From Pseudoflavonifractor intestinihominis (lineage in GTDB: Bacteria; Bacillota; Clostridia; Oscillospirales; Oscillospiraceae), in the NCBI RefSeq assembly GCF_040096055.1, contig NZ_JBBMFK010000019.1, positions 1 through 64,000 of the forward strand: 64,000 nucleotides of DNA. The letters are read 5' to 3'. Under the pieces are notes generated by a model. That model was not told where the DNA came from. It ran no database searches and worked only from the letters and a program-made list of their open reading frames with translations. Below are positions 23,418 to 31,472 of this stretch, piece after piece (the stretch's first letter is position 1; each line of letters opens with the position of its first letter). The position numbers and the translations under genes were made by a program.

Positions 23418-24328
23418 AGACCTCTGAAAAAAAGTCCCGGCCCATCGTGCTCCTCCATCTGCTCTTTGTGCTGCTGGTGGTCCAGGTGGCCCTGCCGGGC
23501 AAAAACGAGACCGCCTCCCCGGTCCTGTTCCTGTGGGCCGCCGTCCTGGTGGAGGCGGCCTGTCTGTGGCGCATCGTCCGGAAGAAAAACGCCCGGGCCG
23601 CCGGGGATATCGGCGCCGCCCTGTTCCTGCTGTTCAACGTCTGGGAGCTGTGGGCCACGGTGCTGGGAACCGCCCACCCCATCCTGGTGCCCACCCCCGA
23701 GGCGGTGTTCCAGGTCTTCGGGGACCAATGGCGGCTGATGCTCCGGGGCATCGGCTCCTCTCTGTCCCTGCTTGCCATTGGCTTCTGCGTGGCCCTCCCC
23801 CTGGGGGCCCTGCTGGGCATGCTGGCCGGATGGAGCCCCCGGCTGCGGGGATTCCTGGTGCCCATCGCCCGGGTGCTCTCCCCGGTGCCCGCCATCATCT
23901 ACGCCCCCTACCTCATCGCCCTGATGCCCTCCTTCCGCTCGGCCTCCGCCCTGGTGATCATTCTGGGCATCTTCTGGCCCACCTTCCTCCAGACCGTGGG
24001 CCGCACCGTGGGGCTGGACCCCCACATTCTGGACAGCGCCCGGGTGCTCTGCCTCTCCGACCGGGAGATGGTGTTCCAGATCTTCCTGCCCGCCCTGCTG
24101 CCCGGCCTGATCGCCGGCCTGCGGGTGAGCCTGTCCACCTCCTTCATGCTCCTGACCCTGGCGGAGATGATGGGCGCCACCAGCGGCCTGGGGTACTTCA
24201 TCAAAAACTTTGCCGACTACGCCAACTACACCAATGTCATCGCCGGCATCCTCCTGGTGGCCCTGGTGGTCACCGCCCTCAACGCCCTGGTCACCGTGCT
24301 GGAGCGGAAGGCGGTCCGCTGGAGCTGA
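23414..24328 (+). CDS. ABC transporter permease (NitT/TauT-like)
   Basis: The 304-residue permease has about seven to eight membrane helices. Two extra N-terminal helices (about 12-30 and 36-52) precede the usual BPD permease core, which contains DSARVLCLSDREMVFQIFLP, the ATPase-docking loop. The start is a GTG at 23414 inside the ATPase stop. It completes the importer; the extended N-terminus is a little longer than in SsuC/TauC. Confidence 0.92.
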   Translation: MKTSEKKSRPIVLLHLLFVLLVVQVALPGKNETASPVLFLWAAVLVEAACLWRIVRKKNARAAGDIGAALFLLFNVWELWATVLGTAHPILVPTPEAVFQVFGDQWRLMLRGIGSSLSLLAIGFCVALPLGALLGMLAGWSPRLRGFLVPIARVLSPVPAIIYAPYLIALMPSFRSASALVIILGIFWPTFLQTVGRTVGLDPHILDSARVLCLSDREMVFQIFLPALLPGLIAGLRVSLSTSFMLLTLAEMMGATSGLGYFIKNFADYANYTNVIAGILLVALVVTALNALVTVLERKAVRWS

Positions 24329-24373
24329 CCCAGGTGCGGCTCCCCCGATTCCTCCCGGAAAGAGGTGTTCTCC

Positions 24374-25274
24374 TTGTCCCGACTCTATCTGGTCACCGGC
24401 TTTCTGGGCGCCGGAAAGACTACCTTTCTCAAGCGGCTGGTCCGCTGCTTCCCCGGCCGCCGGCTGGCCCTTATCGTCAACGAGTACGGCCGGGAAGGGG
24501 TGGACGGCGCCCTGCTGTCCGGCCTGGGGGCCACCCTGACCGAGATCGACAACGGCTCCATCTTCTGCTCCTGCCGCCTGGAGCAGTTTGAGGCCTCCCT
24601 CCGCGCCGCCCTGGCGGATGGGCCGGATGTGATCCTGGTGGAGGCCTCCGGCCTGTCCGACCCCACCGGTGCAGACAGAATTCTGGGCCAGCGGGAGAAG
24701 TTCCCGGGCCTGACCTATGCCGGGGCCATCTGCCTGGTGGACGCGGCCCGGTTCCACAAAGTGTATGCCTCCTCCGGGGTGTGCAGGCGCCAGCTGGCGG
24801 CAGCCGACCTGGTTCTCATCAACAAGACCGACCTGGTCTCCCCGGAGCAGGTGGCCCTGGTGCGGGCGGAGGTGGAGGCCCAGCGCCCGGGCCGCCCGGT
24901 CCATGAGACCTCCTTCGGCATGCTGGACCCGTCCTGGCTCTCCGCGCTGGACGCTCACGCTCCGGCTGCAACCCCCAGCATGTCCCGCCGCAGGCTGACC
25001 CTCACGGTGGGGCCGGACTGCTCCCCCGCCTCTCTGGAGCAGTTTCTCTCCGTCTTTGCCCGGGATACCCGCCGGATCAGAGGCTTTGTTCCCCTGGAGG
25101 GCCGGGATGTACCTGGCCGACTGTACGGGCCCCCAAGTGCGGCTGGAGCCATGGCAGGGGGAGGCCCTCAACCCCGGGCGGCTGACCGTCCTCTTTGACG
25201 GCGCCCTGCCCGCCCCCAGGAGCCTGTGGGCCGCCATGACCTGGTACCCCGAGTGCCGGGCGGCGGTGGAATGA
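24374..25274 (+). pseudogene. CobW/G3E-family GTPase with a C-terminal frameshift
   Basis: The start is the TTG at 24374 after AAAGAGG; a GTG nine bases earlier overlaps that ribosome site. The GTPase part has the P-loop TGFLGAGKTT, VNEYGREGVDG, VEASGLSDPTG and NKTDL. The usual CxCC metal site appears as the variant IFCSC. The C-terminal CobW domain is in two frames: up to about 25100 (RIRGFVPLEG) in one and from about 25100 (GMYLADCTGPQVRLEPW) in the next, ending at 25274. A single extra C near 25095-25105 explains this. As read, the protein ends at 25198 with an unrelated tail. It is the last gene of the transporter cluster, which fits a metallochaperone role. A sequencing error cannot be excluded. 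Confidence 0.8.
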
Positions 25275-25286
25275 GGCTGTGTATAC

Positions 25287-25319
25287 GAAAGCCCTCGGCG
25301 CATCAGCGCCGGGGGCTTC
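25287..25319. terminator. Bidirectional terminator between the transporter cluster and spoIID
   Basis: GAAAGCCCTCGGCGC pairs with GCGCCGGGGGCTTCC around a 4-base loop, between convergent stops at 25274 and 25324. Confidence 0.75.
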
Positions 25320-25323
25320 CTGT

Positions 25324-26340
25324 CTATCCCGTCATCTGCTCCAGCTCCACGCCGGTGTAGTACCACTTGAGGATCTCCTGGTAGCTCTTCCCCTCCTTGG
25401 CCATGGCGTTGGCGCCGTACTGGCTCATGCCCACCCCGTGGCCGTAGCCGGTGACGGAGAAGGTCACCGCCGTGCTGTCCGCCTGGACGGTGAACACAGT
25501 GGAGCGCAGGCCGAAGAGGGCGCGCAGGGTGGCGCCTGTCACCTCCGCGCCGCCCACCGGTATGGTCACCACACCGCCGTTGGAGGCCAGCACCGGCGTG
25601 CCGAACCAGCCGGACGGGTCGCCGCTCAGGTCTGCGCCGGATACCTGGGCCAGCAGGCTGGTCCGGAACTCCTCCAGGGGCACGGTCACGGTGCTGTGGT
25701 AGTTGGGCACCTCCTCCCCCTCAGGGCTCTCCACGCTGGTGAGGTAGGGCACGTCGTTGCCCCACACCTCCACCGCGTCGGCTGTCCGCCCGGCGGCGGA
25801 GGAAAAGAACACCGCCTGGATGGGCTGGCCGCCGTAGGTGGCGATGACCCCGTCGGTGTCCGCCACGGCCCGGGAGATCTTCTCCTCGTAGGCCGCCGCC
25901 GACTCCCCCCAGTTGTCCGCCGCCTGCTGTGGGGTGATGTAGGACTGGCAGCAGCTGATATCGGTGCACACGTCCGCGTCCGGGTGGTTTTCCTCCCCCG
26001 CCGCCATCTTGGCCGCCGCGTAGGTCCGGGCCGCCACCGCCTGGGCCTTCAGAGCCTCCGGCTCAAAGGAGGCGGGCATCTCCGCCGCCACCACCCGCCA
26101 CAGGTAGTCGCCCATGGTCATCTCGGTCACCGTGCCGTCGGACAGCTTCACCCGTATGGACACTGTCTCGTCTGCACCTGCCCCCTCCGCCGGGGGCGGA
26201 GACACCACCGTCCGGTCCAGGGGCAGGGTGCCGGTGGGCTCCGGTGCGTCCTCCGCCTCCCCCCTGCCCCCCAGGAACAGCAGAGGCAGCAGGAACAGCA
26301 GGGCCAGCAGCCCCAGCCCCACCGCCGCCGCCCGTCTCAC
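25324..26340 (-). CDS. spoIID: Stage II sporulation protein D
   Basis: The protein of about 338 residues has one N-terminal membrane helix (LGLLALLFLLPLLFLGG) and the SpoIID domain: MTMGDYLWRVVAAEMPASFEPEALKAQ (cited in part) with the catalytic Glu, VAARTYAA, CQSYITPQQA and the C-terminal GYGHGVGMSQYGANAMA. It is a lytic transglycosylase of the forespore engulfment complex with SpoIIM and SpoIIP. The GTG at 26340 was chosen because AAAGAGGAG lies 7 bases upstream; longer starts exist. It is divergent from citrate synthase. Confidence 0.93.
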   Translation of the reverse strand: MRRAAAVGLGLLALLFLLPLLFLGGRGEAEDAPEPTGTLPLDRTVVSPPPAEGAGADETVSIRVKLSDGTVTEMTMGDYLWRVVAAEMPASFEPEALKAQAVAARTYAAAKMAAGEENHPDADVCTDISCCQSYITPQQAADNWGESAAAYEEKISRAVADTDGVIATYGGQPIQAVFFSSAAGRTADAVEVWGNDVPYLTSVESPEGEEVPNYHSTVTVPLEEFRTSLLAQVSGADLSGDPSGWFGTPVLASNGGVVTIPVGGAEVTGATLRALFGLRSTVFTVQADSTAVTFSVTGYGHGVGMSQYGANAMAKEGKSYQEILKWYYTGVELEQMTG

Positions 26341-26393
26341 ACCGCTCTCCTCTTTGATGTGCACCGCTCTCACCTTCCGTCCCACCCCCGCCG

Positions 26394-26422
26394 TTGACTT
26401 GCTTGAAAATCCGTAGTAAAAT
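26394..26422 (+). promoter_or_regulatory. Promoter of citrate synthase
   Basis: TTGACT (26394-26399) and TAAAAT (26417-26422) have a 17-base spacer, 34 bases upstream of the ATG. Confidence 0.8.
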
Positions 26423-26456
26423 GGGATATTCAAACAAAAGCAAAGGAGGAGTCCTC

Positions 26457-27824
26457 ATGCAGTCTGCCCACACTGACGGCTCCATGGATTTTATTAAGAG
26501 TCTATGCGGCGAGTTCGAGAAGCATAACCGCATTGACCCGTCTTACTACGAAAAGTGGGATGTAAAGCGCGGCCTGCGCAACGCCGACGGCACCGGCGTC
26601 CTGGCCGGCATCACCCAGATCGGAAACGTGCTGGGCTACTATGTGCAGGACGGCGAGCGGTTCCCCATGGAGGGCAAACTCATCTACCGGGGCATCGATC
26701 TCAACGATCTGGTCAACGGCTTTATGAGCGAGAACCGCTTCGGCTTTGAGGAGACCGCCTATCTGCTGCTCTTCGGCGCCCTGCCCACCCGGGAGCAGCT
26801 GAAGCTGTTCCAGCGGGGTCTGTCGGTCCACCAGCCCCTGCCCAACATGTTCACCGAGGATATGATCCTCCGCGCCCCCAGCGCCGACGTGATGAACAAG
26901 ATGGCCCGCGCGGTGCTCTCCCTCTACTCCTACGACGACGCCCCCGAGGACCGCTCCCTGGAGAGCGAGATGGGCAAGGCCATCGCCCTTATCGCCCGGC
27001 TGCCCACCATCGCCGCCCACGCCTATGCCGCCAAGCGGCACTACTTTGACAACGAGAGCCTGTATCTCCACCGGCCCCAGGAGGGGCTGGGCGTGGCGGA
27101 GAACTTCCTCTACTCCGTCCGCCACGACAATCAGTTCACCGAGGAGGAGGCCCGGCTGCTGGATCTGTGCCTGGTGCTCCACGCCGAGCACGGCGGCGGC
27201 AACAACTCCGCCTTTGCCTGCCGGGTGCTGTCCTCCTCGGGCACGGACATCTACTCCGCCATTGCCGCCGCCATCGGCTCCCTGAAGGGCCCCCGCCACG
27301 GCGGCGCCAACAAGAAGGTCATGGAGATGTTCGGGTACATCGAGGACGGCGTGAAGGACTGGCGGGACGACGACGAGGTCCGGGCCTATCTCACCCGGAT
27401 CCTCCACAAGGAGGCGGGCGACGGCTCCGGCCTCATCTACGGCATGGGCCACGCCATCTACACCCTGTCCGACCCCCGGGCCGTGCTGCTGAAGAAATTC
27501 GCCAAGTCCCTGGCCGTCAAGAAGGGCATGCTGGACGAGTTCGAGCTCTACGAGGCGGTGGAGCGGCTCACCCCCGAGGTGCTGTCCGCCTCCGGCCAGC
27601 GGAAGGTGGTGTGCGCCAACGTGGACCTGTACTCCGGCCTGGTGTACAAGATGATGGGCATCCCCCAGGAGCTGTACACCCCCCTGTTCGCCGTGGCCCG
27701 TGTGGTGGGCTGGTGCGCCCACCGCATCGAGGAGGTCTACAACCCGGGCAACAAGATCATCCGCCCGGCCTACAAGGCCGTGGCCCCCGCCCGGCCCTTT
27801 ATCCCACTGGACCAGCGGGGCTGA
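26457..27824 (+). CDS. Citrate synthase
   Basis: The 455-residue enzyme shows the citrate synthase motifs LIYRGIDLNDLV, DLCLVLHAEHGGGNNSAF (first catalytic His), GSLKGPRHGGANKKVMEM, GLIYGMGHAIYTLSDPRA (second His) and the C-terminal RVVGWCAHRIEEVY. It condenses oxaloacetate and acetyl-CoA, feeding glutamate synthesis in an otherwise partial cycle. The ATG at 26457 follows AAGGAGGA. It has its own promoter and a strong terminator. The longer N-terminus (about 40 residues before the core) is typical of clostridial citrate synthases. Confidence 0.95.
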   Translation: MQSAHTDGSMDFIKSLCGEFEKHNRIDPSYYEKWDVKRGLRNADGTGVLAGITQIGNVLGYYVQDGERFPMEGKLIYRGIDLNDLVNGFMSENRFGFEETAYLLLFGALPTREQLKLFQRGLSVHQPLPNMFTEDMILRAPSADVMNKMARAVLSLYSYDDAPEDRSLESEMGKAIALIARLPTIAAHAYAAKRHYFDNESLYLHRPQEGLGVAENFLYSVRHDNQFTEEEARLLDLCLVLHAEHGGGNNSAFACRVLSSSGTDIYSAIAAAIGSLKGPRHGGANKKVMEMFGYIEDGVKDWRDDDEVRAYLTRILHKEAGDGSGLIYGMGHAIYTLSDPRAVLLKKFAKSLAVKKGMLDEFELYEAVERLTPEVLSASGQRKVVCANVDLYSGLVYKMMGIPQELYTPLFAVARVVGWCAHRIEEVYNPGNKIIRPAYKAVAPARPFIPLDQRG

Positions 27825-27831
27825 CGCTAGC

Positions 27832-27871
27832 AAAAAACGCGGGACCACCCGAAGGTGGTCCCGCGTTTTTT
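27832..27871. terminator. Terminator of citrate synthase
   Basis: CGCGGGACCACC pairs with GGTGGTCCCGCG across a CGAA loop, followed by TTTTTT and preceded by AAAAAA. It works for both convergent genes. Confidence 0.93.
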
Positions 27872-27876
27872 ATGGA

Positions 27877-28584
27877 TTAGGCCATGAGCCAGTAGATCTT
27901 GTCCGGGCATACCGTCATCCCCGCCTTCCGCTGGAGGGCCAGGGAGGCGGCGTTGTCCTCGGCCACCTGGCCGTAGGCGTACCGCCCCTGGGCCAGAGCG
28001 GCCCGGACGATGGCCAGCTGGAGCACCAGGCCGTACCCTCTGCGGCGGTAGGGCGGCAGCACCTCCAGCATGCCCAGGCTGCCCTCGTCGTGGACGCCGA
28101 CGAACCCGGCCAGCGCCTCTCCGTCAAAGATACCCAGCATGCCCCGGTCAATGGCACCTTGGATATAGTCGATGTCCCCGAAGGTCTGACCGTAGGCCTG
28201 CGCCACCGTCTCCGCCCACTCAGGGCCCAGCCGCCGCAGCTCTCCCCGGAAGGGGGGCAGCTCGGGCGGCTGGGGCGCTGTCCAGACCGACTGGAAGAAG
28301 GCCCGGCCCTTCAGGCCCAGCCTCTCCTCCAGCCGGGGCAGATACCAGTCCTCATGGCAGGTGGCCAGCCTGGCCTCCGGCGGGATCAGGGACAGAGCCC
28401 GGCTCAGGTCCTGTTCGCTCTGTGCGCTGAGAAACCAGCCGCCGCTCTCCTTGTCCCAGAGCAGCGCCCCCTCCGGCCCGGCATAGCGCAGCGCGCCGCC
28501 GTCCCGGCGGAGCAGCTCCATCATGTCCACGCAGCGCAGGCCCTGCCGGGCCAGGTAGTCCGCCGCCGTCTCAAATTCCCTCAT
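27877..28584 (-). CDS. GNAT family N-acetyltransferase
   Basis: The 235-residue protein has a C-terminal GNAT domain (about 120-235) with acetyl-CoA loop LPPYRRRGYGLVLQLAIVRA and the final AEDNAASLALQRKAGMTVC. The N-terminal half resembles the substrate-side domain of two-part GNAT proteins. The substrate is unknown. It is a single gene; its start is just downstream of the cloverleaf-like repeat at 28602-28705. Confidence 0.85.
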   Translation of the reverse strand: MREFETAADYLARQGLRCVDMMELLRRDGGALRYAGPEGALLWDKESGGWFLSAQSEQDLSRALSLIPPEARLATCHEDWYLPRLEERLGLKGRAFFQSVWTAPQPPELPPFRGELRRLGPEWAETVAQAYGQTFGDIDYIQGAIDRGMLGIFDGEALAGFVGVHDEGSLGMLEVLPPYRRRGYGLVLQLAIVRAALAQGRYAYGQVAEDNAASLALQRKAGMTVCPDKIYWLMA

Positions 28585-28601
28585 ATCCGCGCTCCTTATG
28601 T

Positions 28602-28705
28602 AATGTCTACTGAATAAACCGCGATGCAGTTTATTTGCGCGGCAATGCCGCGCAATTGATGTGAAAACGGTTGATCCCAGTCGTTTTCACATCAATTTAG
28701 ACATT
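28602..28705. repeat. Cloverleaf-like element: three hairpins closed by an outer stem
   Basis: The outer pair AATGTCTA (28602-28609) and TAGACATT (28698-28705) encloses three perfect inverted repeats: AATAAAC/GTTTATT (28613-28635), TTGCGCGGC/GCCGCGCAA (28635-28655) and TTGATGTGAAAACG/CGTTTTCACATCAA (28656-28695). The element fills nearly the whole gap between the kinase stop and the GNAT start, and even includes the kinase stop codon. It may be a small mobile repeat, an RNA element or an mRNA 3'-end structure. No second copy was seen in the window. Confidence 0.8.
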
Positions 28706-29851
28706 GCTGCAATGTGTATACTCCGCCGCCCGGGCGGGCAGGCTGATAACAAAGCTGGTGTGCTTTCCCGTGCTCTCGGCCCGGATGGTGCCGCCGTGGA
28801 GCTCCACGATCTCCTTGGCGATGGCCAGGCCCAGCCCGGCGCCGCCGGTACGGGTGGAGCGGGCGGCGTCCAGCCGGTAGAACTTCTCAAAGATCCGGGC
28901 CAGCTCCCCCTCGGGGATCTCCAGGCCCTCGTTGCTGATGACCACCTCCACCAGCCCGCCCTTCCGCCGGGCGGTGATGCCCACGGTGCCGCCGGGGGTG
29001 GAGTAGCTCACCGCGTTGCGCAGCACATTGTCAAACACCCGGGCCAGCTTGTCCGGGTCGCCGGACACGGTGAGCCTGGGCTCCAGGTCGGCGCTGCACT
29101 TCAGGTCCTTTTCGGCAAAGAGGGGGTAGAACTCGTCGGTGAGCTGCTCCAGCAGCATGGTCAGCTGGACCGTCTCGCCGCTGTCCGCCGTGCCTTCCAG
29201 GTCCATGCGGGTGATGTCAAAGAACTCCCCCAGCAGCTCTTCCAGCCGCTCCGCCTTGTCCAGGGCGATGCCGGTGTACTTGGCCCGCTGCTCCGGCTCC
29301 ATCTCCGGCCGGTCCCGCAGGAGGGTGAGATAGCCCACCACCGAGGTGAGGGGGGTCTTCAGGTCGTGGGCCAGAAAGGCCACCAGGTCCCGTTTCCGCT
29401 CCTCGCTCTCTCTGGCCTCCTCCTCCCGGCTGCGGAGCTGGCGCTGGATGGCCCGCAGATCCTCCTCCACCGGGGCGAGCTCCCGGGGCAGGCGGATCTC
29501 CTCCCCGCTCTCGTTCACCAGGCGGCGGGTGGCCTGGCCGATCTGGTCCAGCCACCGGGTAAACCGGCCCATGGCCAGGTAAAAGGCGGCCAGCATGAGC
29601 ACCAGCATGGCGCAGTTGAGAATGAGCGGCTTGTTGTTGCGGATGAGATTCTGGTAGAGGGCCAGGGCCTCCTCCTGGCTGTGGCCGAAGATCTCCCGGG
29701 CCGCCCACACAAAGCCCCTGGCAAAGGGGTCCTGGAGCAGGCCGTCCACCACCACCTCCAGCAGGAACAGTCCCACCGCCGCGGCGGCGGCCGCGCCCAG
29801 AACCACCATCAGGAGCATCTTCAGCTTGAGTCTGGTATATTTTTTGCCCAT
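28697..29851 (-). CDS. Sensor histidine kinase (VanS-like), without adjacent response regulator
   Basis: The 384-residue kinase has two membrane helices (about 11-33 and 74-92), a short linker, a dimerisation domain with the phosphorylated His in VAFLAHDLKTPLTSVVGYL, and an ATPase domain with N box DNVLRNAVSYS, IFEKFYRLD and GGAGLGLAIAKEIVELHGG (cited in part). The ATG at 29851 follows AGGAGGAG. No response regulator gene lies next to it, which is unusual for this class. The last codon and stop fall inside the cloverleaf-like repeat. Confidence 0.93.
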   Translation of the reverse strand: MGKKYTRLKLKMLLMVVLGAAAAAAVGLFLLEVVVDGLLQDPFARGFVWAAREIFGHSQEEALALYQNLIRNNKPLILNCAMLVLMLAAFYLAMGRFTRWLDQIGQATRRLVNESGEEIRLPRELAPVEEDLRAIQRQLRSREEEARESEERKRDLVAFLAHDLKTPLTSVVGYLTLLRDRPEMEPEQRAKYTGIALDKAERLEELLGEFFDITRMDLEGTADSGETVQLTMLLEQLTDEFYPLFAEKDLKCSADLEPRLTVSGDPDKLARVFDNVLRNAVSYSTPGGTVGITARRKGGLVEVVISNEGLEIPEGELARIFEKFYRLDAARSTRTGGAGLGLAIAKEIVELHGGTIRAESTGKHTSFVISLPARAAEYTHCSNV

Positions 29852-29883
29852 TCTCTCCTCCTGAATTCTGTCCCCACTGTTAG

Positions 29884-29925
29884 TTTTCCACATTTTCCAC
29901 CGGTTTTCCACACTCATTTTCCACT
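29884..29925. promoter_or_regulatory. Cluster of TTTTCCACA-type sites
   Basis: TTTTCCACA (29884), TTTTCCACC (29893), TTTTCCACA (29904) and TTTTCCACT (29917) repeat in 42 bp, partly over the end of the phospholipase-like gene. They resemble the relaxed DnaA boxes upstream of mnmE. The role is unknown. Confidence 0.55.
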
Positions 29926-30708
29926 GAAATCCCGGTCAAACCAGCCGTCCAGGGGCTCCTCGCCCGCGGCAGCCCGGAACAGGGCGCCGATCTTCTCCAC
30001 GGCCTTGGGCACCGCCTGGTCCACCAGGCCGTCCAGCACCGTGCTGCTGACGGCGCACTCCCCCGCCGGCCGACGGCTGAGCACCGCGCCGCGGAAGTCG
30101 GGCTTGTTGGGGGTGTGGCGGGACAGGGCGTCTATGGCCCGGCTCAGCCCCGCTCGGGAGGCCACGGTCTGGAGACGGCACACCCGCCGGTAGGCCTCCA
30201 GGCTCTCCCGGAACTGTTTGGCGGTGACGCCGGGGTATATGAGGGCTATGGTCTGTGTCTCCGCATCGGGCAGATTGTGCCGGGGCAGCGGGGTCTGCCT
30301 GAGGGGATCAATGCCGGCGCGCTCCATGAGTAGCCGGTCGTACTCCCCCTCCATCCGCAGGTGGCTGGTCTGGCCGCCCGCCGCCCGGGCCTCTATGTAG
30401 CCGTGGCAGCCGCTGTCCAGGGCGAAGTGACAGAGAAAGCCGGCGGCGTATCCGGCGCCGCCGGGGCGGTCTTCGGCGATGATCCGGACCAGCCGGCGGA
30501 ACACCGGCAGGGCGGACACCTTGTGCATCCGCAGCCCCACCTGCCGCACCGGGTTGTCGTGGAGCAGGTGGTAGAAAAAGAGGGGGTCGGGTCCGTAGCA
30601 GCCCACGTCAAAGTCCGCCCGCTGGGCCTCGATCCGGGTGCGGAGGGGCTCCGGCAGGGCGGCGAGCACCCGGCCGCCGAACTGGAGATGGGTAAAATAA
30701 TTGGGCAT
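29914..30708 (-). CDS. Zinc-dependent phospholipase C family protein
   Basis: The 264-residue protein carries the family motifs MPNYFTHLQFG, DVGCYGPDPLFFYH, and FLCHFALDSGCHGYIEA, where the paired His and Asp residues form the metal site of zinc-dependent phospholipase C-like enzymes. No signal peptide is seen, so it is probably cytoplasmic. The ATG at 30708 follows AGGTGA by 5 bases. The physiological substrate in gut Clostridia is not established. It lies upstream of the kinase on the same strand with a 62-base gap. Confidence 0.85.
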   Translation of the reverse strand: MPNYFTHLQFGGRVLAALPEPLRTRIEAQRADFDVGCYGPDPLFFYHLLHDNPVRQVGLRMHKVSALPVFRRLVRIIAEDRPGGAGYAAGFLCHFALDSGCHGYIEARAAGGQTSHLRMEGEYDRLLMERAGIDPLRQTPLPRHNLPDAETQTIALIYPGVTAKQFRESLEAYRRVCRLQTVASRAGLSRAIDALSRHTPNKPDFRGAVLSRRPAGECAVSSTVLDGLVDQAVPKAVEKIGALFRAAAGEEPLDGWFDRDFSGK

Positions 30709-30834
30709 ATGTCTCACCTGAGTCTCTGCTGTGCAGTGGATTGGGGGGCATAAAAGCGGCCGCCTCTATGCCCTCGCGCGGCCTGAGCCGCACGGACAGA
30801 ACCCCTTTGGGCCTGTCCAGCAGACACTATTTTA

Positions 30835-31332
30835 TCACAAAATCCCCCGAACGAAAGGACAATTTTCCTCCGGTTTCGCGCCCAGCAGCAGGAGCACCCC
30901 GGCGGCGGCCAGAAAGGCCATGGGGTCCTCCCCCGGCGGAAAGGGCACTACGAACTCCTGCCGCTCCACCACGTGGCCGGCCAGGCTGACGATCTCCCGC
31001 TGGAGGGCCAGGCAGATTTTGTCCCCCTCCAGGCTGGAGAAGGTGAGGGTATCCCTGGGGGACGTGCCGTAGCTGACGGCGCTGCGGCAGCGCATCCCCC
31101 GGGCCAGAGGCCCCGCCGCGCCGGGCAGCAGGAGCACGCCGCACTCCGCCGAGCGCACCCCGGCCCAGCCGTCCGAGTCCGGGCCGATACACAGCAGGTC
31201 CACCGGCTCCCCGGCGAATTCCGCCGGATGCCGGCCGGATACCAGCTGGATCTCCTCCCCTCTCCGCCCCAGGGAACGGCGCACCGCGGCGGACACGCTT
31301 TCCTGCTTCTCCCAGATTCCGACCCTTGTCAC
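30835..31332 (-). CDS. Conserved hypothetical protein
   Basis: This 165-residue protein was not assigned to a named family. The GTG at 31332 follows TGAGGTG by 7 bases; longer frames upstream lack a ribosome site. A mid-protein AVSYGTSPRDTLTFSSLEGD and a later RQEFVVPFPPGEDPMAFLAAAGVLLLL recall the end of Mur-ligase-like proteins, but no catalytic motif supports that. It is divergent from the prolyl-tRNA synthetase gene and ends about 125 bases past the start of the phospholipase-like gene. Confidence 0.65.
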   Translation of the reverse strand: MTRVGIWEKQESVSAAVRRSLGRRGEEIQLVSGRHPAEFAGEPVDLLCIGPDSDGWAGVRSAECGVLLLPGAAGPLARGMRCRSAVSYGTSPRDTLTFSSLEGDKICLALQREIVSLAGHVVERQEFVVPFPPGEDPMAFLAAAGVLLLLGAKPEENCPFVRGIL

Positions 31333-31391
31333 AGTGCAACACCTCAGGGAGAGTTTATGGAGTTTTCTTTGTCTTATACGCCCCGCAGCCC

Positions 31392-31420
31392 TTGACTTTT
31401 CAGGGGTTTGTGCATAAAAT
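31392..31420 (+). promoter_or_regulatory. Promoter of proS
   Basis: TTGACT (31392-31397) and TAAAAT (31415-31420) have a 17-base spacer and lie 53 bases before the ATG. Confidence 0.8.
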
Positions 31421-31472
31421 GGTGTTCGATACTCTGACACGCAAATACATCTGTAAAGGATTGAAGACCGAT

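Noticed and set aside
25095..25105. Programmed frameshift in the CobW gene
   Set aside because: There is no slippery heptamer followed by a clear structure; a one-base insertion in a C/G run is simpler.
26502..27848. 448-codon minus-strand frame opposite citrate synthase
   Set aside because: Antisense shadow of a complete enzyme gene with promoter and terminator.
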